From IMG/VR virus record IMGVR_UViG_3300021185_000435, positions 1-32,458 of that record: a stretch of DNA of 32,458 bases, one strand, 5' to 3'. This document shows positions 11,640 to 20,077 of the stretch, piece by piece; within the stretch, counting starts at the first letter, position 1, and each line of letters opens with the position of its first letter. The stretch is from a virus. The notes beneath the pieces were generated by a model. The model was not told the origin of the DNA and searched no databases. It was given only the letters and a program-made list of their open reading frames with translations. A program made the position numbers and the translations under genes.

Positions 11640-12987
11640 GGGATTACCTCAGAGTAAAGTTAAGGACATCTTCGATCAACTAGGGCCACTCAAGACTGAG
11701 GAACTTAAGCATGACTGGATGTTTTGGGCGAGGGATAATCAGCTTGAGCCTAATGATCCCGATTGGAATGTTTGGTTTATTAATGCAGGTCGTGGATTTG
11801 GTAAGACTCGTTCTGGTGTAGAGTGGGTACGAGAGAATGTTAAACGTGGTGTCAAGCGTATAGCTGCTGTAGCTTCTACTAACTCAGATATCGAACGAGT
11901 TATGGTCAAGGGTGAATCTGGTTTCCTATCGGTATGCTGGAAGAACGATAGAACCTACAAGGGTAAGAATATGGGGTTCCCTGAGTGGTCTCCAACTAAG
12001 CGTACACTTACATGGGAGAATGGAGCGCAAGTACAATTCTTCTCCGCTGAGGAACCTGAGCGTCTCCGTGGCCCACAGTTTGAGTTAGCATGGTGTGATG
12101 AGACCGCTGCTTGGAACAAGGACATGGACACTTGGCAGATGCTACAGTTTTGTATGCGTCTGGGTAGACACCCAAGGATTATGGTTACGACTACCCCTAA
12201 GCCAACTAAACTTATTCGTCAGATACTCAAAGACCCTAAGACTGTAGTTACCTCTGGTAGTACCTTTGATAACTCAGCCAACCTAGCTACAACATACCTC
12301 GCTGCTGTTAAAGAGCAGTACGAAGGGACTAGGCTAGGTAGACAAGAGCTTTATGCTGAAGTCCTAGAAGAAGCTCAAGGAGCCTTGTGGACTACAGTTA
12401 TGCTAGATGACTGTTCAGTTAAGCATGAGGCAGTCCCAGACCTTTCCCGTATTGTCGTTGCACTTGACCCCGCTGTTACCTCTAACGCTGAGAGTGACAT
12501 GACGGGTATTATTGTCGCAGGTATTGACATTAACGGTATTGCCTATGTCCTCGGAGATTATACCGATAGGTTATCACCACAGGGTTGGGCATCTAAAGCT
12601 ATTCAACTGTATCACCAATATGAAGCTGACCGTATTGTAGCGGAAGTTAACCAAGGTGGTGATATGGTCAAACAGACTATTCACGGAGAAGACCCTAGTG
12701 TGCCATACAAAGCTGTTAGAGCTTCTCGTGGTAAGTTCGCTAGGGCTGAACCTGTATCAGCACTATATGAACGTGGGTTGGTAAAGCATGTAGCTAATCC
12801 CCCTGATGGTGCTTCGTTAAACGAATTAGAAACGCAAATGAGAACATGGGAACCACTAGGGTCGATTGGCTCCCCAGATAGACTTGATGCCTGTGTATGG
12901 GCAATTACAGACCTCTCACTTAACGGATATGCGAAACCCAAACTGACCCTCGCTTACTCAAGTGCTAAGGGACTTTCACAGAAATAA
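11581..12987 (+). CDS. Large terminase subunit (ATPase/nuclease)
   Basis: The 468-residue packaging motor. Walker A is GRGFGKT (70-76), Walker B ELAWCDE (168-174) with E174 as the catalytic Glu, and the coupling motif is MVTTTP (201-206). The RNase H-like nuclease domain has ALDPAV (D296), AEVNQGGD (E355) and SPDRLDA (D433, D436), the expected acidic set. It resembles the terminase type of gene transfer agents and HK97-like siphophages. The ATG at 11581 is chosen; the frame is open upstream to a GTG at 11539 inside the small subunit gene. No strong Shine-Dalgarno precedes either, consistent with translational coupling. It cleaves concatemers and pumps DNA into the prohead through the portal encoded next. 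Confidence 0.95.
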   Translation: MPPKKKQPVPARRITADALRGLPQSKVKDIFDQLGPLKTEELKHDWMFWARDNQLEPNDPDWNVWFINAGRGFGKTRSGVEWVRENVKRGVKRIAAVASTNSDIERVMVKGESGFLSVCWKNDRTYKGKNMGFPEWSPTKRTLTWENGAQVQFFSAEEPERLRGPQFELAWCDETAAWNKDMDTWQMLQFCMRLGRHPRIMVTTTPKPTKLIRQILKDPKTVVTSGSTFDNSANLATTYLAAVKEQYEGTRLGRQELYAEVLEEAQGALWTTVMLDDCSVKHEAVPDLSRIVVALDPAVTSNAESDMTGIIVAGIDINGIAYVLGDYTDRLSPQGWASKAIQLYHQYEADRIVAEVNQGGDMVKQTIHGEDPSVPYKAVRASRGKFARAEPVSALYERGLVKHVANPPDGASLNELETQMRTWEPLGSIGSPDRLDACVWAITDLSLNGYAKPKLTLAYSSAKGLSQK

Positions 12988-13003
12988 TAATGGAACCTAT
13001 CTC

Positions 13004-14341
13004 ATGGTTAAGAAGCTCTCAGAATCCAAAGCTAAATCTACTCTTGGTATAGCTGGTGATAACACACACAACGGTCAAATCCGTGCTGATGAGTTTCTCC
13101 CTGAACTGCGTGGCAAGAAAGCCATTCGCAAGTATCGTGAGATGCGTGACAATGATAGTACCGTTGGTGCTGTTATGTATTCTGTTGAGCAAATCCTCCG
13201 TGATGTTGACTTGCACGTTAACCCAGTTGACGAAAGTGATGCAGCTAAAGCGGAAGCTGACTTCGTTAAGAGCGTTCTTGATGACATGGATCATACACTA
13301 GATGACCACATTGCTGAAGCCTTGTCGTTTCTGTCGTATGGCTTTGGTTGGTTCGAGGTTATCTATAAGAGACGTGTTGGCCCTAACGAGCGTTCTGACA
13401 AGAAACACTCTAAATATACAGACGGACGTATTGGTGTACGCAAGATTGCTGCCCGTGCGCCTTGGACTATAAATAAGTTTGACGTAGATCAAAAGACTGG
13501 TGATGTTCTAGGTATTGAGCAATCAGTCGGACTTATGGCAAGTAAGAACTATATCCCACTTAATAAGTCCTTGTATTACCGCACTACCTCAATAAATGGT
13601 GATCCAAGTGGCCGTTCTATCCTTCGTAACGCTTATACTTCTTACGAGTATCTTAATAATCTACAGTCAATTGAAGCTATTGCAGTGGAGCGTGAGCTTG
13701 CTGGTATTCCTGTTGCCCGTATTCCTGCTGAATATCTTTCTGGCGATGCTTCTGTGGCACAATCAGGCTTCGTCAACAACTTGCAGCAAATCCTACGAGA
13801 CGTTAAGTTCAACGAGCAAGGTTACATTATACTGCCATCCGATACCTACCCCGATAAAGACGGAGCGCCTTCCTCTACTAGATTAGTTGACATTGAGCTT
13901 ATGGCATCCAATGGTAAACGCAACATTGACATCAATCCAATCGTTAGTCGTTACCAGCATGACATTGCTCGTTCTGTACTTTCTGAGTTTCTTCTTCTTG
14001 GTTCCTCTGGGGGTTCTTATGCCCTCTCCAAGTCGAAGACAGACCTGTTCCTCCGTGCGCTTGAGAGTTACATCCAAGCAATCGTTGATGTTCTCAACAA
14101 ACAGTTGGTCGAGCGTCTTTGGCAGTTGAACGGTCTGAATTATGATCTGATGCCAACTATCGAAGCTGGCGATGTTGCTCCACATGACTTGCGCGAAGTT
14201 GCTGCGTTCTTGCGTAACCTCAATGGCGCTAACATTGATGTGTCCTCTCACCCAGAGGTTGTTAAAGACCTTATGGACATAGCTGACTTGGAGTATGACC
14301 CTGAAGTTGGTCGTTCTACCACAGATGAGGAAGAAGTATAA
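13004..14341 (+). CDS. Portal protein
   Basis: This 445-residue protein follows the large terminase by 16 nt, the usual portal position. GKKAIRKYREMRDNDSTVGAV near the N-terminus and the long DDHIAEALSFLSYGFGWFEVIY segment match the Mu gp29/DUF935-like portal group ('yreM..d..i.a.l......i'; 'a..yGfs..E..w'). SSGGSYALSKSKTDLF (C-terminal third) matches the region before the final helices. Twelve copies would form the DNA entry ring at one capsid vertex. The ATG at 13004 follows TGGAACC; a GTG at 12962 is rejected because it lies inside the terminase gene without a ribosome binding site. Confidence 0.86.
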   Translation: MVKKLSESKAKSTLGIAGDNTHNGQIRADEFLPELRGKKAIRKYREMRDNDSTVGAVMYSVEQILRDVDLHVNPVDESDAAKAEADFVKSVLDDMDHTLDDHIAEALSFLSYGFGWFEVIYKRRVGPNERSDKKHSKYTDGRIGVRKIAARAPWTINKFDVDQKTGDVLGIEQSVGLMASKNYIPLNKSLYYRTTSINGDPSGRSILRNAYTSYEYLNNLQSIEAIAVERELAGIPVARIPAEYLSGDASVAQSGFVNNLQQILRDVKFNEQGYIILPSDTYPDKDGAPSSTRLVDIELMASNGKRNIDINPIVSRYQHDIARSVLSEFLLLGSSGGSYALSKSKTDLFLRALESYIQAIVDVLNKQLVERLWQLNGLNYDLMPTIEAGDVAPHDLREVAAFLRNLNGANIDVSSHPEVVKDLMDIADLEYDPEVGRSTTDEEEV

Positions 14342-14712
14342 TGGCAACTTTAAACAACAGAGTATTCGATAATGGACTTTCAGTATTAGACACTGAAGCT
14401 AATCGCTTGGACATTACCTCTCAGGAAGCTACAAGCTATACTGATGCTACCTCTACATCTACTTTAGGTAACTCATCTTCTATTTCCATTGCTGCCCCCT
14501 CAGATAGGTCTGGTGGTGGTCGTGAGGTAGTTGTAGCTTCCATAGCTGATGCTTCAGTTACAGGTAACGGTACAGCCACTCACTATGCAATAGTTGACAC
14601 GGTTAACTCTCGTCTTCTAGCCACAGGTTCTCTCACGGCAAGTCAAGTAGTTGCCTCTGGCAATACCTTTTCATTAGGATCGTTTACTATCGGTATCCCT
14701 GATCCTGCATAA
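14341..14712 (+). CDS. Virion-associated protein of unknown role, 123 aa
   Basis: Begins MATLNNRVFDNGLSVLDTEA with RLDITSQEATSYTDA following. Proteins with this 'rvfdnGLsvld.eA.ridicSqeptty' start are frequent just after the portal in marine phages, where they are uncharacterised. Low complexity, Ser/Thr/Gly rich, probably all-beta. It starts on the portal stop (TAATG). A head-surface or decoration role fits its place among head genes, but no structural evidence is visible. Confidence 0.65.
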   Translation: MATLNNRVFDNGLSVLDTEANRLDITSQEATSYTDATSTSTLGNSSSISIAAPSDRSGGGREVVVASIADASVTGNGTATHYAIVDTVNSRLLATGSLTASQVVASGNTFSLGSFTIGIPDPA

Positions 14713-14726
14713 TAAGGTTATTTAAT

Positions 14727-16181
14727 ATGACCAGCAGGATTTTACAGGAAGACAGTGGCTTAATTCTCACGCAAGCCAGTGAACCTATCATAAACGATAA
14801 CTTTATTGGAGCTAACAGTTTTTCTACTGGCTCCCCAGTTGTTCAGACCTCCGCAATATCTCAAGTCCATGTAATAGGTGCGACAAGTATTGTATTTGGA
14901 CAACCCGTAGTTTCTACTGCCCCAGTATCTCAAGTCCATGCGATTACAGCTACAGATGTAACGTCTGGTATTCCTACGGTAGGTAGTTCAGTCTTAACTC
15001 AGGCACACAGCCTAAGCTGCACCAACATAACTACAGGTACTGTCGTCATACAGGCGGCTACCATCGCCCAAGACCACGACCTAACCTCTGATCTAATTGT
15101 CACTGGGGCGGCTATTGTATCAAGCACAAGCCTAAGCCAGTTATATGACCTAAGTGCAGTTAGCTTTATCACAGCTTCTCCTGTTATTGCTAGTGCTACA
15201 CTCACGGAAAATGAGACAAACACCGCAGTTCCTATTCTGACTGGTGTACCAGAGGTTAACCCGACAGCAATAACTCAGAATAATGCACTGTCGGCTAAGA
15301 ATATCCTTACTGGCAGACCTGACGTAGAAGACGCAAGAGACCCTAACTTAATACTTGAACAGGAAATAGATCAGATGTTTGGAGGATGGCAGAGACGTAC
15401 ATACGAAGTACCAGATGGTCGCCTTGTTCAATCTGAGCGTGAGATACAAGCTACCTACGGTGATGTAGTATCTATCGACAAGAAAGCTAAGTCTCTCCTA
15501 AAGTTTGGCAAGTCTGCTGCGTTAAGTACAGACACGTTAGAGACCGTTTGGACAGTTGGCGGTAATGAAGTCTACATATCAGATGATGGCATAACTCACA
15601 TCTCCTCTTCGTCTACCTCTGATACACAAGAGATTAGAGTTGAGGGTCACACGATCTCAGGTAACGATTTAACCTTCGTGGTTCAGACTGTGACCCTTAG
15701 TGGTCAGACTTCCGTTGCACTAACTACAGGTCTCGCAAGGGTATCAAGAATATCTAACAACGGTGGAACTGATCTTGTTGGTCGAGTAGTTGTTTACGAA
15801 GATACAACGATAAGCGGAGGAATCCCAACAGACACAACTAAAATTCATATCGACATTCCTCTTGGCTTTCAGCAGTCTTTCAAAGCTGCAACATCCTTCA
15901 GCAAAGAAGACTATTATGTGATGACAGGTTTCTACGGTGCCGTTAGTGCCAAACAGTCTGCCGCAGTGGACTTCTACATCGAGATAAAAGAGCCTGACGG
16001 GGTATTCTTGCAGAGGGCTTGCTTTACTGCATCTTCATCAGGTGGAAACTCTGATATAAGTCTTGATCCCGCAATTATCGTACCAAATAACTCAGATGTT
16101 CGTGTGAGATGTGAGACATCGGATAACAATGCAGTCGTATTTGGTATATTTAAAGGCTATCTAGCAAAGGTTACAGGTTAA
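14727..16181 (+). CDS. Repeat-containing structural protein, 484 aa
   Basis: After a short N-terminus, residues 27-187 form seven 23-residue repeats, with an eighth partial one. Each has the pattern 'i.A..i.TG.PvV....lsQ.H.'. Such TG-P-V-x5-Q-H repeats are common in alphaproteobacterial phage and prophage surface proteins. Residues about 210-260 are charged and helical (LEQEIDQMFGGWQRRTYEVP). The C-terminal half (about 270-484) looks like a beta-sandwich domain. It probably decorates the head or acts as a fibre on it, given its position between portal and protease. It stops on the protease start (TAATG). Confidence 0.7.
   Translation: MTSRILQEDSGLILTQASEPIINDNFIGANSFSTGSPVVQTSAISQVHVIGATSIVFGQPVVSTAPVSQVHAITATDVTSGIPTVGSSVLTQAHSLSCTNITTGTVVIQAATIAQDHDLTSDLIVTGAAIVSSTSLSQLYDLSAVSFITASPVIASATLTENETNTAVPILTGVPEVNPTAITQNNALSAKNILTGRPDVEDARDPNLILEQEIDQMFGGWQRRTYEVPDGRLVQSEREIQATYGDVVSIDKKAKSLLKFGKSAALSTDTLETVWTVGGNEVYISDDGITHISSSSTSDTQEIRVEGHTISGNDLTFVVQTVTLSGQTSVALTTGLARVSRISNNGGTDLVGRVVVYEDTTISGGIPTDTTKIHIDIPLGFQQSFKAATSFSKEDYYVMTGFYGAVSAKQSAAVDFYIEIKEPDGVFLQRACFTASSSGGNSDISLDPAIIVPNNSDVRVRCETSDNNAVVFGIFKGYLAKVTG
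14805..15287 (+). repeat. Seven 23-residue coding repeats
   Basis: The repeats have exact 69-bp periodicity at protein level: units begin at residues 27, 50, 73, 96, 119, 142 and 165. The DNA copies have diverged well beyond the protein pattern; for example TCTCAAGTCCATG is kept only in the first two units. Confidence 0.8.
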
Positions 16182-17296
16182 TGAAAGTTGGTTCTAAAGT
16201 CTCTTGGAATAGCTCTGGCGGAACTGCCCGTGGTATCGTCCGTGAAGTCGTCCGTGACGGTAAGGTTTCTGGTATTCCAGTTAAGGTAACGGGTACAAAG
16301 GAAGAACCTGCCGCTCGTATCGAGATCATTGATGACGAAGGTAAGCCTACAGGAACAATGGTAGGACACAAGCTATCTACCCTTCGTAAAGCACAATACG
16401 CTAACGACATCTTCACTACTGAGCCAGAAGCTATCTCTCGTTCTATGGACTTGGGCATGGGTGGAGCCACTCACGTTTCTGACTACGATGGACAGGCTGT
16501 TTATATGCCCGGTGAAAGCCACGAGGCGTACCTTTCGTTCTACGAAGGGGGTAAGCCTACCGAAGAGGCAGAAGAGCCATCAGTGAGCCGCATAGAGGCT
16601 CTCAGGGCTGTTGTAGCTGAGATACTAAAGGTAGACTTTGCTAAAGCTGAGTATCAGGGCGAAACTGTTACCCTAAACAAGCCTCGGCGTATCAAGGGTG
16701 GCAACAAGAAGTTTGAAGTATTCGTACAGGACGGTGGTAAGGTTAAACGGGTAGCTTTCGGAGACCCTAACATGGAAATTCGTCGTGATGATCCTAAAGC
16801 TCGTGCCAATTTCCGCTCCCGCCATTCTTGCGATACCAAGAAAGATAAAACAACGGCTGGCTACTGGTCATGTCGTATGTGGGAATCCAACACATCGGTG
16901 GGTGAAATGACAAAGAATATTGAAGGTAAAATCCTCAAGACTGACGACGAACAGCGTATGGTCTACGGATGGGCTTCTGTAGTTACAGAAAAGGGTGAGG
17001 CAGTTATTGATCGTCAGGGTGACGTTATCGAAGCTGGCACACTGGTAAAAGCCGTTAACGAATTTATGGAGCATGTGCGGGTCGGCAAGGCCATGCACGT
17101 TGGAGATCAGGTTGGCGTAGTTGTCCACTCTCTTCCTATCACTAAAGAAATTGGTGATGCTCTTGGTATCCAGTCTGATCGTGAAGGATGGGTCGTCGCT
17201 TACAAAGTATTCGATGATACCGTCTGGGATATGGTCAAATCTGGTGAACTCGCTGCGTTCTCTATAGGTGGACGTGCTATTAAGGAGGAAATCTAA
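16181..17296 (+). CDS. Prohead maturation protease (XkdF-like) with N-terminal extra domains
   Basis: Three parts are visible in 371 residues. Residues 1-70 resemble a small Tudor-like barrel of the HVA1 type (VGSKVSWNSSGGTARGIV; PTGTMVGHKLSTLRK). Residues about 155-235 hold a cysteine-bearing segment (GGNKKFEVFVQDGGKVKRVA; RSRHSCDTKKDKTTAGYWSC) found in other phage proteins. Residues about 248-371 are the serine protease: KTDDEQRMVYGWASV, VIDRQGDVI, KAMHVGDQ with probable catalytic H306, and AAFSIGG with probable catalytic S361. It would cleave scaffold and capsid during head maturation. The fold's usual last strand, ELSLVDRPAN, is not in this frame but appears just beyond the stop, in the next gene. 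Confidence 0.83.
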   Translation: MKVGSKVSWNSSGGTARGIVREVVRDGKVSGIPVKVTGTKEEPAARIEIIDDEGKPTGTMVGHKLSTLRKAQYANDIFTTEPEAISRSMDLGMGGATHVSDYDGQAVYMPGESHEAYLSFYEGGKPTEEAEEPSVSRIEALRAVVAEILKVDFAKAEYQGETVTLNKPRRIKGGNKKFEVFVQDGGKVKRVAFGDPNMEIRRDDPKARANFRSRHSCDTKKDKTTAGYWSCRMWESNTSVGEMTKNIEGKILKTDDEQRMVYGWASVVTEKGEAVIDRQGDVIEAGTLVKAVNEFMEHVRVGKAMHVGDQVGVVVHSLPITKEIGDALGIQSDREGWVVAYKVFDDTVWDMVKSGELAAFSIGGRAIKEEI

Positions 17297-17300
17297 CTTG
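17282..17300 (+). promoter_or_regulatory. Strong Shine-Dalgarno before a TTG start, possible recoding site
   Basis: AAGGAGG (17282-17288) lies 9 nt before TTG at 17298, giving a good initiation site with a rare start codon. The same AAGGAGG lies just before the protease's last codon ATC and stop TAA followed by C. This layout resembles the bacterial RF2 site, where an internal Shine-Dalgarno promotes +1 frameshifting at a stop. A +1 shift here would join the protease to the next frame. Confidence 0.5.
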
Positions 17301-18158
17301 CCTAATCTCCTGAAAAACTTGCACCTTGAAGAACTTTCCCTTGTGGATCGTCCAGCCAATGCTCAGGCAATGGTATCACTCTTCAAGCGTGACAATTCCG
17401 AAGAGGAAATTACGAAAATGAATGAAGAAATGGAAGCCAAAGTAAAGGCGTACATGGACGACAAAGGCTGTGGACGTGGCGAAGCTATGAAAGCTCTCGG
17501 CTACGACATGGAAAAAGCTGATGAAGTTGTAACCGAAGAAGTCGCTGAGAAAGCCGCTCCTGAAGTTGAAGCTGTTGAGGCTCCTGAAGTTGACGTTGAG
17601 GCACTTAAGGCTGACGTTGATCGCCTTACTGCTGAAAACCAACACCTCCGCAAAGGTCTTATTGAGAACGGTTACGTTATCCGTGCTGACTCAATTGAGA
17701 AGAAAGCGGAAGAAGAAATGATGGACATCGACGGTGAGATGGTTGCCAAGAGCGACATCCCAGCCCCAGTCCTGAAAGCACTCGAAGCTGCTGCTGTAGC
17801 CAAGCGTGAACATGAAATCGAAAAAGCTGACCTTGAGTTGACAAAGAAAGCAGAAGAAGTTCTGCCACACTTTGAAGCTGGTGCAGCCAAGTCTCTTCTG
17901 AAGTCATTCTCAGAAGACGAAGGAATTATGGTAATGCTCAAAGCTGCTGATGCTGCCTTTGAAGCCTCCATGCAAGAATTTGGTAAGTCCGATGTAGACG
18001 GTGAGTTCGCTACCTCTGCTGACAAACTGGATGCTCTCGTAAAGTCCTACATGGACGAAAACCAACTGAAAAAGAGTGAGTTCGCCAAGGCTTATGCTGC
18101 TGTAGCAAAGACCGATGAAGGCAAAGCACTCATCACTAAATCCTATAAAGGGGAATAA
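17298..18158 (+). CDS. Scaffolding protein, beginning with a protease C-terminal motif
   Basis: A 286-residue acidic, Ala/Glu/Lys-rich protein, mostly helical. VDVEALKADVDRLTAENQHL predicts a coiled coil (about 95-120 from the TTG). Composition and place between protease and capsid are those of a scaffold, the internal core around which the prohead forms. The first residues, LHLEELSLVDRPANAQAMVS, match the terminal strand of prohead proteases ('l.EiSLVd.PAn..a') rather than a scaffold. So either this is a protease-scaffold fusion made by +1 frameshift, or an independent start at TTG 17298. Fused protease-scaffold genes exist in other phages. Confidence 0.75.
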   Translation: MPNLLKNLHLEELSLVDRPANAQAMVSLFKRDNSEEEITKMNEEMEAKVKAYMDDKGCGRGEAMKALGYDMEKADEVVTEEVAEKAAPEVEAVEAPEVDVEALKADVDRLTAENQHLRKGLIENGYVIRADSIEKKAEEEMMDIDGEMVAKSDIPAPVLKALEAAAVAKREHEIEKADLELTKKAEEVLPHFEAGAAKSLLKSFSEDEGIMVMLKAADAAFEASMQEFGKSDVDGEFATSADKLDALVKSYMDENQLKKSEFAKAYAAVAKTDEGKALITKSYKGE

Positions 18159-18160
18159 TC

Positions 18161-18532
18161 ATGGCCGTCATGCAATCTCGTGATAACCGCACTTTTATCG
18201 CTGGGGAAGACCTTTCCGCAGCACAATTCAAATTCGTAACTCTGGAAGCTGACGGTCAAGTTGATCTGGCTGACGCTGCTGGTGAGAACGCTATGGGCGT
18301 ATGTCTTGCTGGTGCTGCCGCTGGTGCTGCTGTAACAGTGTGTGTATCAGGTTCAGTTATGGTAACTGCTGGTGGTACTATTGCCGCTGGAGCCTCTCTA
18401 CAAACAGACGCTTCGGGTGATGCTATAACAGCCGCAAGTGGTGATGTAGTTCTTGGATACGCCCGTGAAGCTGGTGTAGACGGTCAAATCATCGAAATGG
18501 AAATGATCCAAGGTGGCAACTTAGTCGCCTAA
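18161..18532 (+). CDS. Capsid decoration protein, DUF2190-like
   Basis: A 123-residue beta-rich protein. MQSRDNRTFIAGEDLSAAQF followed by VTLEADGQVDLADAAGENAMGVCLA and late GDVVLGYAREAG fits the DUF2190 decoration fold ('...l.aG..v....l..v...g...ga...'). Such proteins sit as trimers on the capsid surface and stabilise it. It starts 2 nt after the scaffold stop and precedes the major capsid gene by 24 nt. Confidence 0.82.
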   Translation: MAVMQSRDNRTFIAGEDLSAAQFKFVTLEADGQVDLADAAGENAMGVCLAGAAAGAAVTVCVSGSVMVTAGGTIAAGASLQTDASGDAITAASGDVVLGYAREAGVDGQIIEMEMIQGGNLVA

Positions 18533-18556
18533 TCCAGCATTTAAAGGAATAATATA

Positions 18557-19537
18557 ATGCCTCTTTTAACTCCCTCACAGGTACATATCGACCAGCCGTT
18601 GTCTAACTTGACACTGGCCTATGTACAAGAACAAACTAACTTTGTCGCTGACAAGGTATTCCCAACCGTAGGTGTTGCTCGTCAGTCTGACAAGTATTAC
18701 ATCTATGACCGTGCAAACATGAACCGCTCTGGTGACGTAAAGAAACTTGCGCCACGCACAGAAGTTAACCGCATCGGTATGGCAATCTCCAACGCTGCTT
18801 ACTACGCTGACGTATATGGCCTCGGCATGGACTTCGATGAGCAAACTATTGCTAACGAAGATGCAATGTTGGAAATCCGTTCCGCTGGCGCACAGACATT
18901 GACAACTCGCTTGTTGATCGACCGTGAAGAGCGTTTCGCTGACACATTCTTCAAGGCTGGCGTCTGGACTACAGACAACACACCCGGCAACTTGTGGTCT
19001 GACTACACTAACTCCACACCAATCTCTGATGTAACTGCTGCTCGTCGTACCATGCAGTTGACATCTGGTGGTTTCAAGCCAAACACAATGGTTGTTGGTA
19101 AAGAAGTTCGTGACATCTTGGTTAACCACCCAGATATCCTTGCTCGTTTGAACGGTGGAGCAACTGTATCAAACACAGCTTTGATCACAGACGCTAAACT
19201 GGCTGAAATCTTTGAGGTAGAGAACTTCTACATCATGGAAGCTGTCAAGAACGGTGCTGTCGAAGGTCTGGCAGAAGCCAACGCCTTCATCGGTGGTAAG
19301 AACGCTCTGTTGGTACACACACCTCGTGCATCAGGTCTGATGACCCCTGCCGCTGGTCTGACATTCGCATGGAACTCAGTTCCCGGCGTAAACAACCTCG
19401 GTGTTACCGTTGAGTCCTTCTCTGACGATGCTCTGAAGCGTCAACAGGTTGCAGAACACATCCAAGTTAAAATGTCCTATGACATGAAAGTCACAGGCGC
19501 TGACTTGGGTTACTTCTTCTCAGCCGTAATCGCCTAA
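18557..19537 (+). CDS. Major capsid protein
   Basis: A 326-residue protein beginning MPLLTPSQVHIDQPLSNLTL. FVADKVFPTVGVARQSDKYY, then ERFADTFFKAGVW and PNTMVVGKEVRDILVNHPDI, are typical of the HK97-fold capsid group that lacks a long N-terminal propeptide. AAAGGAATAAT precedes the ATG. Codon choice is more C-rich in third positions than in neighbours (many AAC, GAC, TTG), as expected for the most abundant protein. The protease and scaffold genes lie just upstream and a strong RNA hairpin follows. Confidence 0.9.
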   Translation: MPLLTPSQVHIDQPLSNLTLAYVQEQTNFVADKVFPTVGVARQSDKYYIYDRANMNRSGDVKKLAPRTEVNRIGMAISNAAYYADVYGLGMDFDEQTIANEDAMLEIRSAGAQTLTTRLLIDREERFADTFFKAGVWTTDNTPGNLWSDYTNSTPISDVTAARRTMQLTSGGFKPNTMVVGKEVRDILVNHPDILARLNGGATVSNTALITDAKLAEIFEVENFYIMEAVKNGAVEGLAEANAFIGGKNALLVHTPRASGLMTPAAGLTFAWNSVPGVNNLGVTVESFSDDALKRQQVAEHIQVKMSYDMKVTGADLGYFFSAVIA

Positions 19538-19553
19538 GCGATAATACTAAAGG

Positions 19554-19583
19554 TGTACCCTGAGCTTAACGGCTTGGGGTACA
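19554..19583 (+). terminator. Hairpin after the capsid gene
   Basis: A 12-bp stem (TGTACCCTGAGC with GGCTTGGGGTACA, two G-T pairs) encloses a 6-nt loop. No T tract follows, so it is more likely a partial terminator or an mRNA-stabilising structure that keeps capsid transcripts abundant relative to downstream genes. Confidence 0.55.
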
Positions 19584-19631
19584 ACCCAATATATAACAGA
19601 ACATAACAGTATTCATATAATGGAGAGTCCT

Positions 19632-20057
19632 ATGCACCCCACATACTTGGGTTGGCAGGTCGATTGGCCTGTGTTTATCAAGATGCCACTACTGGCAGAT
19701 AATACGAATTGGAAACGTGGAGATCACTTTAACTGGGCAGAGCGAGGGATAGACCAAGACAAGGTTGCTACCCTGTACGCCGCTGGTTACGTTCACCACA
19801 ATAAAGAACTTGAGGTTCAGAATAAAGTTGGAGATCGACTGTCTGAACTAGCTGGTAAAGAATTAGAGACCTTGGTTAACCTTCTTAATGTTGAGGTAAA
19901 CAAGCGAACATCCAGCAAAGCTGAGTTTGAATCTAAGAAGTGTAAGAAGTCCAAGATTGACGATAAACAACGTGGTTTAATTCGTCGCTTCCTTAATGTT
20001 AATCGCTGGATTACAGAAGACTTCTACGAAATACGAGATAAGGTTCTCGCAGACTAA
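19632..20057 (+). CDS. Hypothetical head-completion region protein, 141 aa
   Basis: Starts MHPTYLGWQVDWPVFIKMPL with GGAGAG 6 nt before this ATG; the GGAG lies within an upstream ATG at 19620, so that start is rejected. It includes WKRGDHFNWAERGIDQDKVATLYAAGYVHH and a basic helical C-terminus. Its place between capsid and connector genes suggests a head protein, but the sequence is not recognised. The lysine-rich KKCKKSKIDDKQRGLIRRFL could bind DNA. Confidence 0.65.
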   Translation: MHPTYLGWQVDWPVFIKMPLLADNTNWKRGDHFNWAERGIDQDKVATLYAAGYVHHNKELEVQNKVGDRLSELAGKELETLVNLLNVEVNKRTSSKAEFESKKCKKSKIDDKQRGLIRRFLNVNRWITEDFYEIRDKVLAD

Positions 20058-20077
20058 TAACAACGGAGACGACTTAC

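Noticed and set aside
13883-14347. A 154-residue leftward frame inside the portal gene
   Set aside because: Antisense to the conserved portal sequence; no ribosome binding site.
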